A DNA stretch of 64,000 nucleotides from Rhodococcus sp. P1Y (GTDB lineage Bacteria > Actinomycetota > Actinomycetes > Mycobacteriales > Mycobacteriaceae): contig NZ_CP032762.1 of assembly GCF_003641205.1 (NCBI RefSeq), forward strand, positions 5,166,001 through 5,230,000, written 5' to 3'. A program made the translations under genes and the position numbers. Numbering within the stretch: position 1 is the stretch's first letter; every line of letters starts with the position of its first letter. Shown here piece by piece: positions 54,199 to 63,955 of this stretch. Under the pieces are notes generated by a model that saw only the letters and a program-made list of their open reading frames with translations, ran no database searches and was not told the DNA's origin.

Positions 54199-55668
54199 TC
54201 AGCTCTCCCCACCCAGCCGTCCGGTCAACCGTGAATGCCGTTCCTTGCTCGCACCGGCCAATCCGACGATCGAGACGGTCTTGCCGTATTTGGCGTACTT
54301 CGTCGTCACGGCATCGAGGGTAGCAACGGTCGAGGCATCCCAGACGTGCGCATCGGACAAGTCGATCACGACGTTCAGCGGATCTGTCGCATAGTCGAAT
54401 TGGTGGATCAGGTCGTTGCTCGACGCAAAGAACAACTCACCACGGACTCCGTAGACACGGGTGTGCTCATCGGGGTGCGCAATGTCCACGACCTCGGTGA
54501 CGTGAGCGACTCGTCTGGCGAACAGGATCATCGCGATGACGACTCCGACGATGACACCGTAGGCAAGGTTGTCCGTCGCCACAGTCACCGCTACTGTCGC
54601 GACCATGACCGCGGTTTCACTGAGAGGCATGCGGCGCAACGTTTTCGGCGCGATGGAGTGCCAATCGAACGTCGCGAAACACACCATGATCATGACTGCA
54701 CCGAGAACCGACATCGGGATCCGTGCGACGACATCCCCGAACACCACTACGAGCACGAGCAGGAAGACGCCGGCGAGAAACGTCGAAATCCTCGTGCGCG
54801 CACCGGATATCTTCACGTTGATCATCGTCTGTCCGATCAAGGCGCAGCCGCCCATCCCGCCGAACGCTCCAGTGACGATGTTCGCGATACCGAGTCCAGC
54901 GCCTTCTCGAGCCTTGTTCGACGGCGTATCGGTGACGTCGTCGACGAGCTTGGCCGTCAGCAGGGATTCGAGCAGTCCGACGAGCGCCATGGCAAAAGCG
55001 AAGGGCGCGATGATCTTCAGCGTCTCGAGGTTCAGCGGAAGATCGGGCATGAACAGTGAGGGCAACGACGACGGCAGATCTCCTTCGTCACCGACGTTGG
55101 GAACCTGGACACCGAACACGATGGTCAGAGACGTCAGGGCCGCAACCGCGACGAGCGGCGCGGGGATTGCCGTCGTCAGGCGCGGAAGAACCACCATGAC
55201 CCCGATCGCCGCAGCTGCGATGGGAAAAACGAGCCACGACACGTCGACGAAGTACCTGATTTGCGCAATGAAAATGAGAATCGCAAGTGCGTTGACGAAC
55301 CCGACCATGACGCTGCGCGGAATGAACCGCATCAACGCCGCGGCCCCGACTGCCGTCAACACGATCTGCATCAACCCGCCGAGAAGCACGGTGGCGACCA
55401 GGTAGTCGAGGCCGTATTGCGGCACGATCGGGGCAATGACGAGCGCAACGGACCCGGTAGCCGCAGAGATCATCGCGGTGCGGCCGCCGACAATCGCGAT
55501 CGTCACGGCCATGGTGAACGCCGAGAACAGGCCGACGCTCGGATCGACCCCTGCGATGATCGAGAACGAAATCGCCTCGGGTATCAGCGCCAAGGCGACG
55601 ACGAGACCGGCGAGTACCTCGGTCTTCAAGATTCTGGGTGATCGGAGAGCAGTCAGGACGTCGGACAC
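54199..55668 (-). CDS. SulP family anion transporter with STAS domain
   Basis: 489-residue membrane transporter. Ten to twelve hydrophobic helices begin with AGLVVALALIPEAISFSIIAG; the family signature region is NIVTGAFGGMGGCALIGQTMINVKISG. The C-terminal STAS domain (about 395-489) contains DLSDAHVWDASTVATLDAV. SulP carriers move sulfate, bicarbonate or other anions; the substrate is unknown. Start GTG 55668 lies 8 bases from the palindrome, fitting a leaderless mRNA under tight MerR control. Confidence 0.9.
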   Translation of the reverse strand: MSDVLTALRSPRILKTEVLAGLVVALALIPEAISFSIIAGVDPSVGLFSAFTMAVTIAIVGGRTAMISAATGSVALVIAPIVPQYGLDYLVATVLLGGLMQIVLTAVGAAALMRFIPRSVMVGFVNALAILIFIAQIRYFVDVSWLVFPIAAAAIGVMVVLPRLTTAIPAPLVAVAALTSLTIVFGVQVPNVGDEGDLPSSLPSLFMPDLPLNLETLKIIAPFAFAMALVGLLESLLTAKLVDDVTDTPSNKAREGAGLGIANIVTGAFGGMGGCALIGQTMINVKISGARTRISTFLAGVFLLVLVVVFGDVVARIPMSVLGAVMIMVCFATFDWHSIAPKTLRRMPLSETAVMVATVAVTVATDNLAYGVIVGVVIAMILFARRVAHVTEVVDIAHPDEHTRVYGVRGELFFASSNDLIHQFDYATDPLNVVIDLSDAHVWDASTVATLDAVTTKYAKYGKTVSIVGLAGASKERHSRLTGRLGGES

Positions 55669-55676
55669 GATCGACC

Positions 55677-55702
55677 ACTCTACCCTTACGTGAGGGTAGA
55701 GT
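55677..55702. promoter_or_regulatory. 26-bp palindromic operator of the sulP-merR operon
   Basis: ACTCTACCCT and AGGGTAGAGT are perfect 10-bp arms around TACGTG. On the minus strand TAGAGT at its edge fits a -10 element eight bases before GTG 55668. The form and size fit a MerR-family operator that lies within the promoter. Confidence 0.7.
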
Positions 55703-55710
55703 GCGACGCG

Positions 55711-56814
55711 CTACGCGGTCAGTCGCTCTGCGGCCGCGTGGATTCTCTCATCGGTTGCCGTCAATGCGATCCTGACGTGCTCGGACCCGCTCGGTCCGTA
55801 GAACTCCCCCGGCGCCACGAGGATGCCTCGCTCGGCGAACCAGTCGACGGTGTCACGGCACGGCTCGCCTCTGGTCGCCCAGAGGTACAGACCGGCCTGC
55901 GAGTGATCGACTGTGAAGCCCGCCTTCTCGACGGCAGCTTTGAGTTCGGTGCGCCGAGCCCGGTATCGCTCTCGTTGAAGGTTCTCGTGCTCGTCGTCGT
56001 TCAGCGCAACGGTCATCGCAGCTTGGACGGGCAGCGGCACGATCATTCCGGCGTGCTTGCGGACTTCGAGGAGATCCCGGACCAGCACCGGATCGCCGGT
56101 AACGAACCCCGCTCGGTAGCTCGCCAGGTTCGACGTCTTGGACAGTGAGTGCACCGCCAGCAAGTTCGTGTGATCACCGTCGGACACGCGAGGGTCGAGA
56201 ATCGAGACGGACTCGTCCTCCCATGTCAGACCCAGGTAGCACTCGTCGGACACCACGACGGCATCGCGTTCGCGGGCCCAGGCGACCACCTTCCGCAGGT
56301 GATCGACGGGAAGGACCTTGCCGGTCGGGTTGGACGGGGAATTCACGAAGACCAGCGACGCGTTCTCAGGTCCGAGTCGGTTGAGCCCATCGGCCCTGAT
56401 GACGCGCGCGCCCGCGAGCAGCGCGCCGACCTCGTACGTCGGGTATGCGAGCTCGGGGATGACGACGAGGTCGCCCTGCCCGAGTCCGAGGAGTGTCGGC
56501 AGCCACGCGATCATCTCTTTGGTGCCGATGGCAGGCAGAACATCACCCGCGTCGATGCCGGTGACCCCGTACCGACGAGCGAGCGCATTCACGGCCGCCG
56601 TTCGTAGATCTTGGGTCCCGATCGTCGTCGGGTAGCCCGGCTGATCCGAGACCGCGTTCAGCGCATCACGAATGATCTGATCGACGGGGTCCACCGGCGT
56701 TCCGACGGACAGGTTCACGATCCCGTCCGGGTGCGAGGACGCCTTCTCCTTGGGTGCGGTGAGCGAGTCCCACGGGAAGTCGGGCAGACCGGCTGCGACC
56801 GATATTCGAGCCAA
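55711..56814 (-). CDS. dapC: N-succinyldiaminopimelate aminotransferase
   Basis: 367-residue class I PLP aminotransferase making N-succinyl-LL-DAP from its keto precursor. The PLP lysine lies in AVHSLSKTSNLASYRAG; VNSPSNPTGKVL and VVSDECYLGLTWE are typical of the actinobacterial DapC subgroup. Completes dapD and dapE of this window. The start lies 2 bases after the fdxC stop, so both are in one operon, as Rv1177-Rv1178. Confidence 0.92.
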   Translation of the reverse strand: MARISVAAGLPDFPWDSLTAPKEKASSHPDGIVNLSVGTPVDPVDQIIRDALNAVSDQPGYPTTIGTQDLRTAAVNALARRYGVTGIDAGDVLPAIGTKEMIAWLPTLLGLGQGDLVVIPELAYPTYEVGALLAGARVIRADGLNRLGPENASLVFVNSPSNPTGKVLPVDHLRKVVAWARERDAVVVSDECYLGLTWEDESVSILDPRVSDGDHTNLLAVHSLSKTSNLASYRAGFVTGDPVLVRDLLEVRKHAGMIVPLPVQAAMTVALNDDEHENLQRERYRARRTELKAAVEKAGFTVDHSQAGLYLWATRGEPCRDTVDWFAERGILVAPGEFYGPSGSEHVRIALTATDERIHAAAERLTA

Positions 56815-56816
56815 GG

Positions 56817-57140
56817 TCAGTTCTCACCCATGGGAGGCAGCGCCTTGATGAACGGAGGGTCGTAGTCGGTCTTGCCGAGCTTGGCAGCACCGCCGGGCGA
56901 CCCGAGGTCGTCGAAGAAGTCGACGTTGGCACTGACGTAACCGCTCCACTGCTCGGGAACGTCGTCTTCGTAGAAAATGGCTTCGACGGGGCATACCGGC
57001 TCGCACGCACCGCAATCGACGCACTCATCCGGGTGGATGTACAGCATTCGGTTACCCTCGTAGATGCAGTCCACCGGGCATTCTTCGATGCACGCCTTGT
57101 CGAGCACATCGACACACGGTTCCGCAATCGAGTAGGTCAC
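56817..57140 (-). CDS. fdxC: 7Fe ferredoxin FdxC
   Basis: 107-residue electron carrier, the length of M. tuberculosis FdxC as recalled. Cysteine motifs: CVDVLDKACIEECPVDC and CVDCGACEPVCPVEAI, forming [3Fe-4S] and [4Fe-4S] clusters. GTG 57140 has a GGAGGGAG Shine-Dalgarno. First gene of the fdxC-dapC operon; could serve P450 enzymes such as the one at 40.8 kb, though that is inference. Confidence 0.94.
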   Translation of the reverse strand: MTYSIAEPCVDVLDKACIEECPVDCIYEGNRMLYIHPDECVDCGACEPVCPVEAIFYEDDVPEQWSGYVSANVDFFDDLGSPGGAAKLGKTDYDPPFIKALPPMGEN

Positions 57141-57250
57141 TGCTGCTCTCCCTCCCTCTCCGATAGTGGACACCGAAAGCCTCCGGCCTCTGGTGCCCTG
57201 AGCATCCTAGTATTGCGTCGAAGAATTCCGACAATCAGCGCAGGGTGTCC

Positions 57251-58018
57251 TCACTTGCGCAGAGCGGCGGGTGAATCCGACTCCTCGAAGCCTACGTGGA
57301 TCTGCGTGCTCTTGTGTTTCGCTACCCATTGGCGACCCTCTTTCGCCGCCCGCGACAGCGCTCCGCGCTCACCGATATAGCTCGCGACTCCGCCGACTAC
57401 GGGAATGGCCGACAGCACTCTGAAAATGCCCCGGCTGTGCGGACGCTTGGCCAGCTCGCTCGACACGTCTCTGAGCACGGTCGCAACGTCCCACATCGCA
57501 TGGAGAAGCGCGAACGGTCCACGATCGCGGCGCGTTTCGGGCTTCTCGACGGCTTTCGGCTCGGAGAGATCGATATCACGTTCACACAGCACAGACGCCA
57601 GCAGTCGAACGTGCGAGGCACGGTCGGTGACTCCACGCTCCCGCGCTACCGCGACCAGCACCATCGACTGATTCGCGAACCCGAGAAGATCCTGCAGCGG
57701 CAGCCTGTTGACCAACACTCCGAACACCCCGGGAAACGCGACGGCGACGGTGTTCAGCGCGCCGATCCGCGCAACCCACCATTCGGATCGCGCGTCGGCG
57801 TCGAGCTTCTGCCACGCTTCGGTCCCGGGGAAGTCGGTGGCGTTCAGTGCGGACGCCAGCGTGTCCAGGACCTTGTCCAAGACGGTGTCGTTCTCGGTGG
57901 GTCGGCGGAAGGTCCGGCCCTTCAAGCCCACCGGATCGCGCTTGGCGAGGATGTCGAGTACCGGGTCGATGATGGCGACTGCTCGTTCGAGGGCAGCCGC
58001 AACGGTGCGATCGTCCAT
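57251..58018 (-). CDS. Conserved hypothetical protein (255 aa)
   Basis: 255-residue mostly helical protein, no signal peptide. The middle has a hydrophobic run (VAVAFPGVFGVLVNRLPLQDLLGFANQSMVLVAV) broken into two shorter segments in the fold sense, and the C-terminal third has FRVLSAIPVVGGVASYIGERG, a Gly-rich membrane-active type stretch. ATG 58018 lies three bases before the fbiC stop region, so it is probably co-transcribed with fbiC. I cannot name the family. Confidence 0.65.
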   Translation of the reverse strand: MDDRTVAAALERAVAIIDPVLDILAKRDPVGLKGRTFRRPTENDTVLDKVLDTLASALNATDFPGTEAWQKLDADARSEWWVARIGALNTVAVAFPGVFGVLVNRLPLQDLLGFANQSMVLVAVARERGVTDRASHVRLLASVLCERDIDLSEPKAVEKPETRRDRGPFALLHAMWDVATVLRDVSSELAKRPHSRGIFRVLSAIPVVGGVASYIGERGALSRAAKEGRQWVAKHKSTQIHVGFEESDSPAALRK

Positions 58019-58020
58019 GA

Positions 58021-60732
58021 TCAGACAAGTCCTACCGACTGGAGCGGAGCCTGCGCAGCTGCCGAGGAGCCGTCCCGATCGATCAGACCGTAGGTCGTGG
58101 TCCGCTCGCGGGCAGGACGTCCGATGCCGTTCGCGATCTCGTGCAGTTCGGCGACGGTCTTCTCCGATCCGTTCTGACTACCTGCCATCCGTGAAATGGT
58201 CTCTTCCATCAATGTTCCCCCGAGGTCGTTGGCACCACCGTTGAGCATGACCTGAGTACCCGTGGTCCCCAACTTCACCCATGAGGTCTGAATCGAGTCG
58301 ATGCGTCCGTGCAACATGATGCGCGCCAGAGCGTGCACCGCGCGGTTGTCGCGATTCGTCGGACCTGGTCGGGATGCGCCCGCCAAGTACAGCGGTGAGC
58401 TCTGATGGACGAACGGCAACGGGACGAACTCGGTGAATCCACCGGTCTTGTCCTGGATCTTCTTCAGCACGTTCATGTGCCCGACCCAATGCGACGGGTT
58501 GTCGACGTGCCCGTACATCATCGTCGAACTCGACCGCAGCCCCACTTCGTGTGCCGTGGTGACCACCTCGATCCATTCGGCGGCAGGCAACTTGCCCTTG
58601 GTCAGCACCCACCGGACCTCGTCGTCGAGGATCTCCGCCGCCGTGCCGGGAATGGTGTCCAACCCTGCTTCGCGGAGCTCGGTGAGCCAATCCCTGATCG
58701 ACTGCCCTCCCCGCGATGCGCCGTTGACGATCTCCATCGGTGAGAACGCGTGCACGTGCATGGACGGGACCCGAGCCTTCACCGCGCGCACCAGATCCGC
58801 GTACCCGGTGACGGGCAGTTCGGGGTCGATCCCTCCCTGCATGCACACCTCGGACGCGCCCGCGACGTGTGCTTCCCACGCACGATCGGCAACCTCGGCC
58901 GTCGAGAGTGTGAACGCGTCGGCGTCGCCCTTGCGTTGAGCGAACGCACAGAATCGGCATCCGGTGTAGCAGATGTTGGTGAAGTTGATATTGCGGTTGA
59001 CCACGTAGGTGACGGTGTCGCCGTTGACCTGCTTACGCAGATCGTCGGCCAACGCTGCCACAGCGTCCATTCCCGGGCCCTCGGCAGTGGCCAACGCAAG
59101 ATACTGCTCGTCGGACAGACCAGCCGGGTCCTTCTCGGCAGCGTGCAGAGCGGAGACCAGGTCCCGGTCCACGCGCTCGAGCCCGGCGAGGTCACGAACC
59201 TGCTCACGAATCGATTCCCAGTCACCGAACGCATTCGCCAAGTCGCTGCGGGTCTCGGTGTTGCGGCCCTGGGTGTCGATCTCGGTGTTCAGATCGACAC
59301 GTCCGGACGACTCCCACTCCTCGTCGGGTTCCTGCCACGGCAAGCCCGTCGGCTTCACGCCTGCGCGAGCCATTCCTGTCTCGGGGTCGGACAGCGCTCT
59401 GACGTGCGCCGAAATCCGCGGATCGATCCATGGCGCTCCCGCGAGAACGTACTGCGGTTGCGCCGCCGAACGCTCCACCAGCGTGTACCCCGCCGCCGCG
59501 CTGAGCTCGGCAAGACTGTCCAGGTTCGGCCACGGACGTTCGGGGTTGACGTGGTCCGGGGTCAGCGGCGACACGCCACCCCAATCGTCGACGCCCGCGC
59601 CGAGCAGCGCTGCAGTTTCCTCGGCTTCGACGAGATTCGGGGGGGCCTGAATTCGCATCGACGGGCCGAGCAGGATGCGCGTCACCGCGATCGTGGCGAG
59701 GAACTCTTCCATGCCCGCGTTCGGTGCCGACCGCATCGCTGTGTCGCTTTTCGCGAGGAAGTTCTGCACGATGATTTCCTGCACGTGACCGAAGGCCTTG
59801 TGCACCTTACGTATCGCCATGATCGACTCGGCGCGGTCGCGGATGGTCTCACCGATTCCGACGAGAATGCCCGTCGTGAACGGGATGTTGAGCCGGCCCG
59901 CGTCGGTCAGCGTTCGGAGGCGGACCTCGGGATCCTTGTCCGGGCTGCCGTAGTGCGCCTGACCTTTTTCTTCGAACAGTCGCCTCGACGTCGTCTCGAG
60001 CATCATGCCCATCGACGGTGCGACCGGCTTGAGTCGCGACAGTTCCTGCCAGGACATGACGCCGGGATTGAGGTGCGGCAGCAATCCGGTCTCTTCGAGA
60101 ACCTTGATCGCCATCGCGCGCACGTAGTCGAGCGTCGAGTCGTAGCCGCGCGAGTCGAGCCACTCCTTCGCCTCCGGCCACCGGTCCTCGGGGCGGTCAC
60201 CGAGAGTGAACAACGCTTCTTTGCAACCGAGTTCGGCGCCCTGACGCGCAACCTCGATGATCTCGTCCGGGTCCATGAACAAGCCATGGCCCCCAGAATC
60301 GCGACCAGCTTTCAACTTCCCCGGCACTGTGACGAACGTGCAGTAGTGGCACTTGTCGCGGCACAACCTCGTGATCGGGATGAACACTTTGCGCGAATAA
60401 CTGACTGTCTTCGGCCGCCCCGCCTCGAGCAAACCGGCGTCGCGCACCCGGGACGCCGACGCCATCAGGTCCACCAGGTCTTCGCCTCTCGCATGAAGCA
60501 GCACGGTGGCTTCGTCGACGTTCAGACTGACACCGTCGCGGGCACGTCGCAGGACACGACGCATGGCAGACGGAGCCGGTGCTTTCTCTGGTGGAACAGA
60601 AGTAACGGATGCGGGATCAGGCAACAGAGTCACCAGTCGATCATGCTCCTCCAACACTTCCTCGTGCCACCGGGAGGGTCGTAGGGCGACGCCACGTGCG
60701 CGTCGGTACAAGCCGTTAGGGTCTGTAACCAT
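58021..60732 (-). CDS. fbiC: 7,8-didemethyl-8-hydroxy-5-deazariboflavin synthase FbiC
   Basis: Bifunctional two-module radical SAM enzyme making the deazaflavin core (FO) of coenzyme F420 from tyrosine and a flavin precursor. The CofG-like module has CRDKCHYC and the CofH-like module CYTGCRFC, each a CxxxCxxC cluster site. Conserved blocks include [32 protein letters not shown] and [11 protein letters not shown]. The 903-residue length exceeds the ~856 of M. tuberculosis. ATG 60732 lacks a Shine-Dalgarno and overlaps the divergent PH gene start; GTG 60633 is a plausible shorter start (870 aa). Confidence 0.93.
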   Translation of the reverse strand: MVTDPNGLYRRARGVALRPSRWHEEVLEEHDRLVTLLPDPASVTSVPPEKAPAPSAMRRVLRRARDGVSLNVDEATVLLHARGEDLVDLMASASRVRDAGLLEAGRPKTVSYSRKVFIPITRLCRDKCHYCTFVTVPGKLKAGRDSGGHGLFMDPDEIIEVARQGAELGCKEALFTLGDRPEDRWPEAKEWLDSRGYDSTLDYVRAMAIKVLEETGLLPHLNPGVMSWQELSRLKPVAPSMGMMLETTSRRLFEEKGQAHYGSPDKDPEVRLRTLTDAGRLNIPFTTGILVGIGETIRDRAESIMAIRKVHKAFGHVQEIIVQNFLAKSDTAMRSAPNAGMEEFLATIAVTRILLGPSMRIQAPPNLVEAEETAALLGAGVDDWGGVSPLTPDHVNPERPWPNLDSLAELSAAAGYTLVERSAAQPQYVLAGAPWIDPRISAHVRALSDPETGMARAGVKPTGLPWQEPDEEWESSGRVDLNTEIDTQGRNTETRSDLANAFGDWESIREQVRDLAGLERVDRDLVSALHAAEKDPAGLSDEQYLALATAEGPGMDAVAALADDLRKQVNGDTVTYVVNRNINFTNICYTGCRFCAFAQRKGDADAFTLSTAEVADRAWEAHVAGASEVCMQGGIDPELPVTGYADLVRAVKARVPSMHVHAFSPMEIVNGASRGGQSIRDWLTELREAGLDTIPGTAAEILDDEVRWVLTKGKLPAAEWIEVVTTAHEVGLRSSSTMMYGHVDNPSHWVGHMNVLKKIQDKTGGFTEFVPLPFVHQSSPLYLAGASRPGPTNRDNRAVHALARIMLHGRIDSIQTSWVKLGTTGTQVMLNGGANDLGGTLMEETISRMAGSQNGSEKTVAELHEIANGIGRPARERTTTYGLIDRDGSSAAAQAPLQSVGLV
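60717..60722 (+). promoter_or_regulatory. Putative -10 (TAGGGT) for a leaderless PH-domain gene
   Basis: TAGGGT ends eight bases before ATG 60731, spacing suited to transcription starting at the ATG. It would lie inside fbiC if that gene starts at 60732. Confidence 0.35.
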
Positions 60733-61219
60733 GATCACGATGACCGATCCAGCGTGGCGTCCGAGTCCCCGAGCGAAGCAACTGTGGGCCATCAATGCAG
60801 CGCTGATCTGGCTGCCACTGTTCATCGCGCAGATCGTGTGGGCAGTGATCGTCGACGAGTGGACGACGTGGCCGCACGTGGCGGTGTTCGCAGTGTCCGT
60901 GGTTCTCGCGGCGCTGGACATCGTGGTGACTCCGATATGGCGATATCGGGTCCATCGCTGGGAGATCACCGACGCCGCGGTGTACACCCGCACCGGATGG
61001 TTCAACCAGGAACGACGCATCGCGCCGATCAGCCGGGTGCAGACGGTCGACACCGAACGTGGTCCGATCGACCGCCTGCTCGGACTTTCCACTGTGACGG
61101 TTACCACCGCATCATCCGCTGGCGCGGTCAAGATCACTGCACTGGACAAGGACGTCGCCGACAAAACCGTCGCGCAGCTCACCGACATCGCCGGGCGTAC
61201 CTTGGGCGACGCAACATGA
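60731..61219 (+). CDS. bPH2 (YdbS-like) membrane protein
   Basis: 162-residue membrane protein with two hydrophobic helices (about 22-42 and 49-70) then a bacterial PH-2 domain ([61 protein letters not shown]). It pairs with the following bPH2 protein like YdbS-YdbT of Bacillus. ATG 60731 shares CATG with the fbiC ATG on the other strand; ATG 60740 is possible. It overlaps the next gene by ATGA. Confidence 0.86.
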   Translation: MITMTDPAWRPSPRAKQLWAINAALIWLPLFIAQIVWAVIVDEWTTWPHVAVFAVSVVLAALDIVVTPIWRYRVHRWEITDAAVYTRTGWFNQERRIAPISRVQTVDTERGPIDRLLGLSTVTVTTASSAGAVKITALDKDVADKTVAQLTDIAGRTLGDAT

Positions 61220-62709
61220 CCGAACCCCAACTTCTCGCCGAGGAAGAACAACAACCTTGGCTGCGGCTCGACAAGCGGATGCTTCTCGTGCACCCCGTCA
61301 ACGAAGCGGTGAAGGTTCTGCCGATTCTGCTGGTGTCGTTCATCGTCGGAAGTCAGAGCGGCAACCACGTGTGGGGCTTGATCATCGTTGCGGTGGTCGT
61401 CGTGTTCGCAATCCTGCGTTGGTTCACCACCAGCTACCGCATCGGTCCGGTCCACGTGCAACTTCGAACAGGAGTGTTTCAAAAGAAGCTTCTGTCCGTG
61501 CCGCGAAGCCGCATCCGTTCCGTGGACATCGAAGCCGGCGTCCTGCACCGCGTACTCGGGCTGTCGATCCTCCGGATCGGAACCGGTCAGCAGGCAGACA
61601 AGGGCGAGAAGTTCGAACTGAACGCACTGGACGCAAAGGTGGTACCAGCCCTCCGCGAGGAGCTCCTCGAGCGTGTCACGAGACAGCCCGACACCGTCGA
61701 TGCCCTGCCCGTCGTCGAAAACGAAATTGCGCATTGGCAGGTGTCGTGGGTGCGCTTCGCCCCGTTCTCGTTCACCGGTGTCGTCACCATCGCCGCTGCG
61801 GTCGGCGTTCTGTTCCAGTACGGACTCGGGACACGGATCACCGAATCCTCGGTCGTGTCCAACAGCATCGACTCCGCGGAGCGATTCGGTATCGCCCTCG
61901 TGATCGTCGTCGGTCTCGTGATTCTGCTGATCGTTGCCAGCGTGTTCGCCTGCGTCCGCTACCTCATCGCCTACGGCAACCTCACTGTCACCGACGACGG
62001 AACGCGGCTTCATGTCGCGCACGGACTCCTCAGGACCCGCTCGACCACGCTCGACCGCAAACGTCTCAGGGGCACCTCCCTGTCCGAGCCACTGCTCCTA
62101 CGAATCGCCAAGGGAGCCAAACTCACCGCCATCATGACGGGCGTCAGTGCGGAGAAGAAGGAGTCCTCGCTCCTGCTCCCTCAGGCGCCTGCGACCGAAG
62201 CTCGACGCATGATGACCGTCGTCCTCGGCGACGCAGGATTGCGCGCCGACGCTCGGAAGCCTCTGCTGTCGCACGGACCTGTAGCGAGGCGCCGGAGATT
62301 TACGCGAGCGGTGGTTCCCGTTCTCGTCGTCGCCGCTGGAGTCGGCGTTGCCGAAGCCCTCGGCGTTCCGGTCCCGCGCCTTGCCTGGGTTGCCATCGGT
62401 GTCCTTCTGGTCGGTGCTGTCTTCGTCGCGTGGGATCGCTATCGCGGCCTGGGCCACGCAGTCCTACCGGGATGGCTCATCACCCAGCACGGCTCACTCG
62501 ATCGCACCCGGCACAGCCTCGAAGCAGCAGGCATCATCGGATGGACGGTCCGCCAGACGTTCTTCCAGCGACGAGCCGGAGTTGCGACGATCGTCGCGGC
62601 GACACCTGCGGGCGTCGGCCACTACGAGGTTCTCGACGTACCGATCGAACAGGCGTGGGCCCTCGTCGAGGCGGTCACTCCGGGAGCCGGCGACAAGTGG
62701 GCCCAGTAG
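61216..62709 (+). CDS. bPH2 (YdbT-like) multi-PH membrane protein
   Basis: 497 residues with six hydrophobic helices in three pairs and three bPH2-like units. The first reads [19 protein letters not shown] and [21 protein letters not shown]; a middle one is [21 protein letters not shown] with [12 protein letters not shown]; the third is [20 protein letters not shown]. Pairs of these proteins are thought to act in envelope homeostasis. It is coupled to the smaller bPH2 gene (ATGA), and its end overlaps the glycosylase start by 13 bases. Confidence 0.87.
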   Translation: MTEPQLLAEEEQQPWLRLDKRMLLVHPVNEAVKVLPILLVSFIVGSQSGNHVWGLIIVAVVVVFAILRWFTTSYRIGPVHVQLRTGVFQKKLLSVPRSRIRSVDIEAGVLHRVLGLSILRIGTGQQADKGEKFELNALDAKVVPALREELLERVTRQPDTVDALPVVENEIAHWQVSWVRFAPFSFTGVVTIAAAVGVLFQYGLGTRITESSVVSNSIDSAERFGIALVIVVGLVILLIVASVFACVRYLIAYGNLTVTDDGTRLHVAHGLLRTRSTTLDRKRLRGTSLSEPLLLRIAKGAKLTAIMTGVSAEKKESSLLLPQAPATEARRMMTVVLGDAGLRADARKPLLSHGPVARRRRFTRAVVPVLVVAAGVGVAEALGVPVPRLAWVAIGVLLVGAVFVAWDRYRGLGHAVLPGWLITQHGSLDRTRHSLEAAGIIGWTVRQTFFQRRAGVATIVAATPAGVGHYEVLDVPIEQAWALVEAVTPGAGDKWAQ

Positions 62710-63410
62710 AGCGCGTCGACCAACTCGATCACGCCGTGTCGCAGTGCCGCGCGTGCCGACGCTTGGTCAATTGGCGCGAAAAGGTCGCCACCGAGAAGCG
62801 GGCCGCGTTTCGCGACCAAACCTATTGGGGTAGAGCGGTTCCCGGATTCGGCCCGGCAGACGCACGCGTACTGATAGTCGGGCTGGCTCCGGCAGCCCAC
62901 GGTGCGAACCGCACCGGACGCATGTTCACCGGAGACCGCAGCGGCGACTACCTCTACGCGGCGCTGCACGCAGTCGGACTTGCCAACCAGCCCACGTCGA
63001 CGCACATCGACGACGGCTTGACGCTTCGAGGCGTCCGGATCACCGCGCCGGTGCACTGCGCACCGCCGGACAACAAGCCCACCGTCACCGAACGCGACCG
63101 CTGCCGGAAATGGCTCGACATCGAGCTTCGACTGCTGAAACCGACATTGAGATCGATCGTCGTACTCGGCGGTTTCGGTTGGCAGTCATTGCTGCCGACG
63201 CTGGAGAACAACGGTTGGGACATACCGCGGCCCAGGCCGAAGTTCGGACACGGCGTCGAAGTCGATCTGGGCGAAATACGGCTGTTCGGCAGTTATCACG
63301 TCAGCCAACGAAACACCTCTACCGGGACGCTGACCCCGTCGATGATCGAGGATGTGCTCCGGGCAGCGGGGTCGCATGCGGGGTTGTCAGTGTCTTCAGC
63401 CGCCAACTGA
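62697..63410 (+). CDS. Family 5 uracil-DNA glycosylase
   Basis: 237-residue thermophile-type (UdgB) glycosylase removing uracil and deaminated bases. Motif A is GLAPAAHGANRTGRMFTGDRSG, motif B HVSQRNTSTG with the His. Fe-S cysteines are visible: CRACRR near the N-terminus and CAPPDN in the middle. GTG 62697 starts within the PH gene. Its last 92 bases overlap a convergent membrane-protein gene. Confidence 0.9.
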   Translation: MGPVERVDQLDHAVSQCRACRRLVNWREKVATEKRAAFRDQTYWGRAVPGFGPADARVLIVGLAPAAHGANRTGRMFTGDRSGDYLYAALHAVGLANQPTSTHIDDGLTLRGVRITAPVHCAPPDNKPTVTERDRCRKWLDIELRLLKPTLRSIVVLGGFGWQSLLPTLENNGWDIPRPRPKFGHGVEVDLGEIRLFGSYHVSQRNTSTGTLTPSMIEDVLRAAGSHAGLSVSSAAN

Positions 63411-63768
63411 ACAACAGAATCCCGGGAGGGACCAAGCCCCCGAGAAGCAGGAAAGCCGTTCGCCAGTCGGCAAGCAACAGCACGTCGCCGCCGGGGCCGC
63501 CGAACATGCAGACCAGAATCGCAACGAAAAATGCGATCAACGGAGATGCAATCGCCACCGACTGCTCGGCGACCTTGCGCGAGGCGAACAGCAGCGTGAC
63601 ATTGGCTACGCCTGCCAGCAACGCACTCACGGGGAACGGGATCGGCCCGAGATACGCAGGTAGGAAGAAGACAGCCAAGATGCCACACAGAAAGCCGTCG
63701 AAAATCAGTACTGCGAGAGTTGCCCTCGACACGAGGACGACAGCATTGGATGCGGCCTTCGAGATCAT
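63319..63768 (-). CDS. Four-helix membrane protein of unknown function
   Basis: 149 residues with four predicted membrane helices (about 10-33, 41-62, 70-90 and 100-122). The tail is polar and Pro/Ser/Thr-rich. ATG 63768 opens the frame. It overlaps the convergent glycosylase gene by 92 bases at its 3' end. No motif identifies a family. Confidence 0.6.
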   Translation of the reverse strand: MISKAASNAVVLVSRATLAVLIFDGFLCGILAVFFLPAYLGPIPFPVSALLAGVANVTLLFASRKVAEQSVAIASPLIAFFVAILVCMFGGPGGDVLLLADWRTAFLLLGGLVPPGILLFSWRLKTLTTPHATPLPGAHPRSSTGSASR

Positions 63769-63796
63769 GCACCCAATACTGACGTATCCAGCGAGA

Positions 63797-63955
63797 TCAG
63801 GAGACCGGCGGGTATCCCAAAGCGGTCAACAGGTTGCTCAAAGCAGACGCGATGTCGGTCAAACCGTTCTGGTAGAGAATCTCCTGGCGCGGAAAGTCCG
63901 GCCTCAACGAATTCACGAACGCAGCAATGGCGTCCTGGACGATCCAGTTGTACAT
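63797..63955 (-). CDS. Small peptide of unknown function (52 aa)
   Basis: 52 residues, starting MYNWIVQDAIAAFVNSLRPD and ending TALGYPPVS. It is mildly amphipathic with several Ala/Leu-rich helical turns and no cysteine. Start ATG 63955; the nearest upstream sequence is the GTGGGGCAC stretch rather than a clear Shine-Dalgarno. It lies 28 bases upstream of the four-helix gene, same direction. Support is only that the frame is intact and in a gap without another gene. Confidence 0.45.
   Translation of the reverse strand: MYNWIVQDAIAAFVNSLRPDFPRQEILYQNGLTDIASALSNLLTALGYPPVS

Noticed and set aside
58750..60684. 644-residue plus-strand open frame
   Set aside because: Antisense to fbiC; no domain seen and Arg-rich composition.
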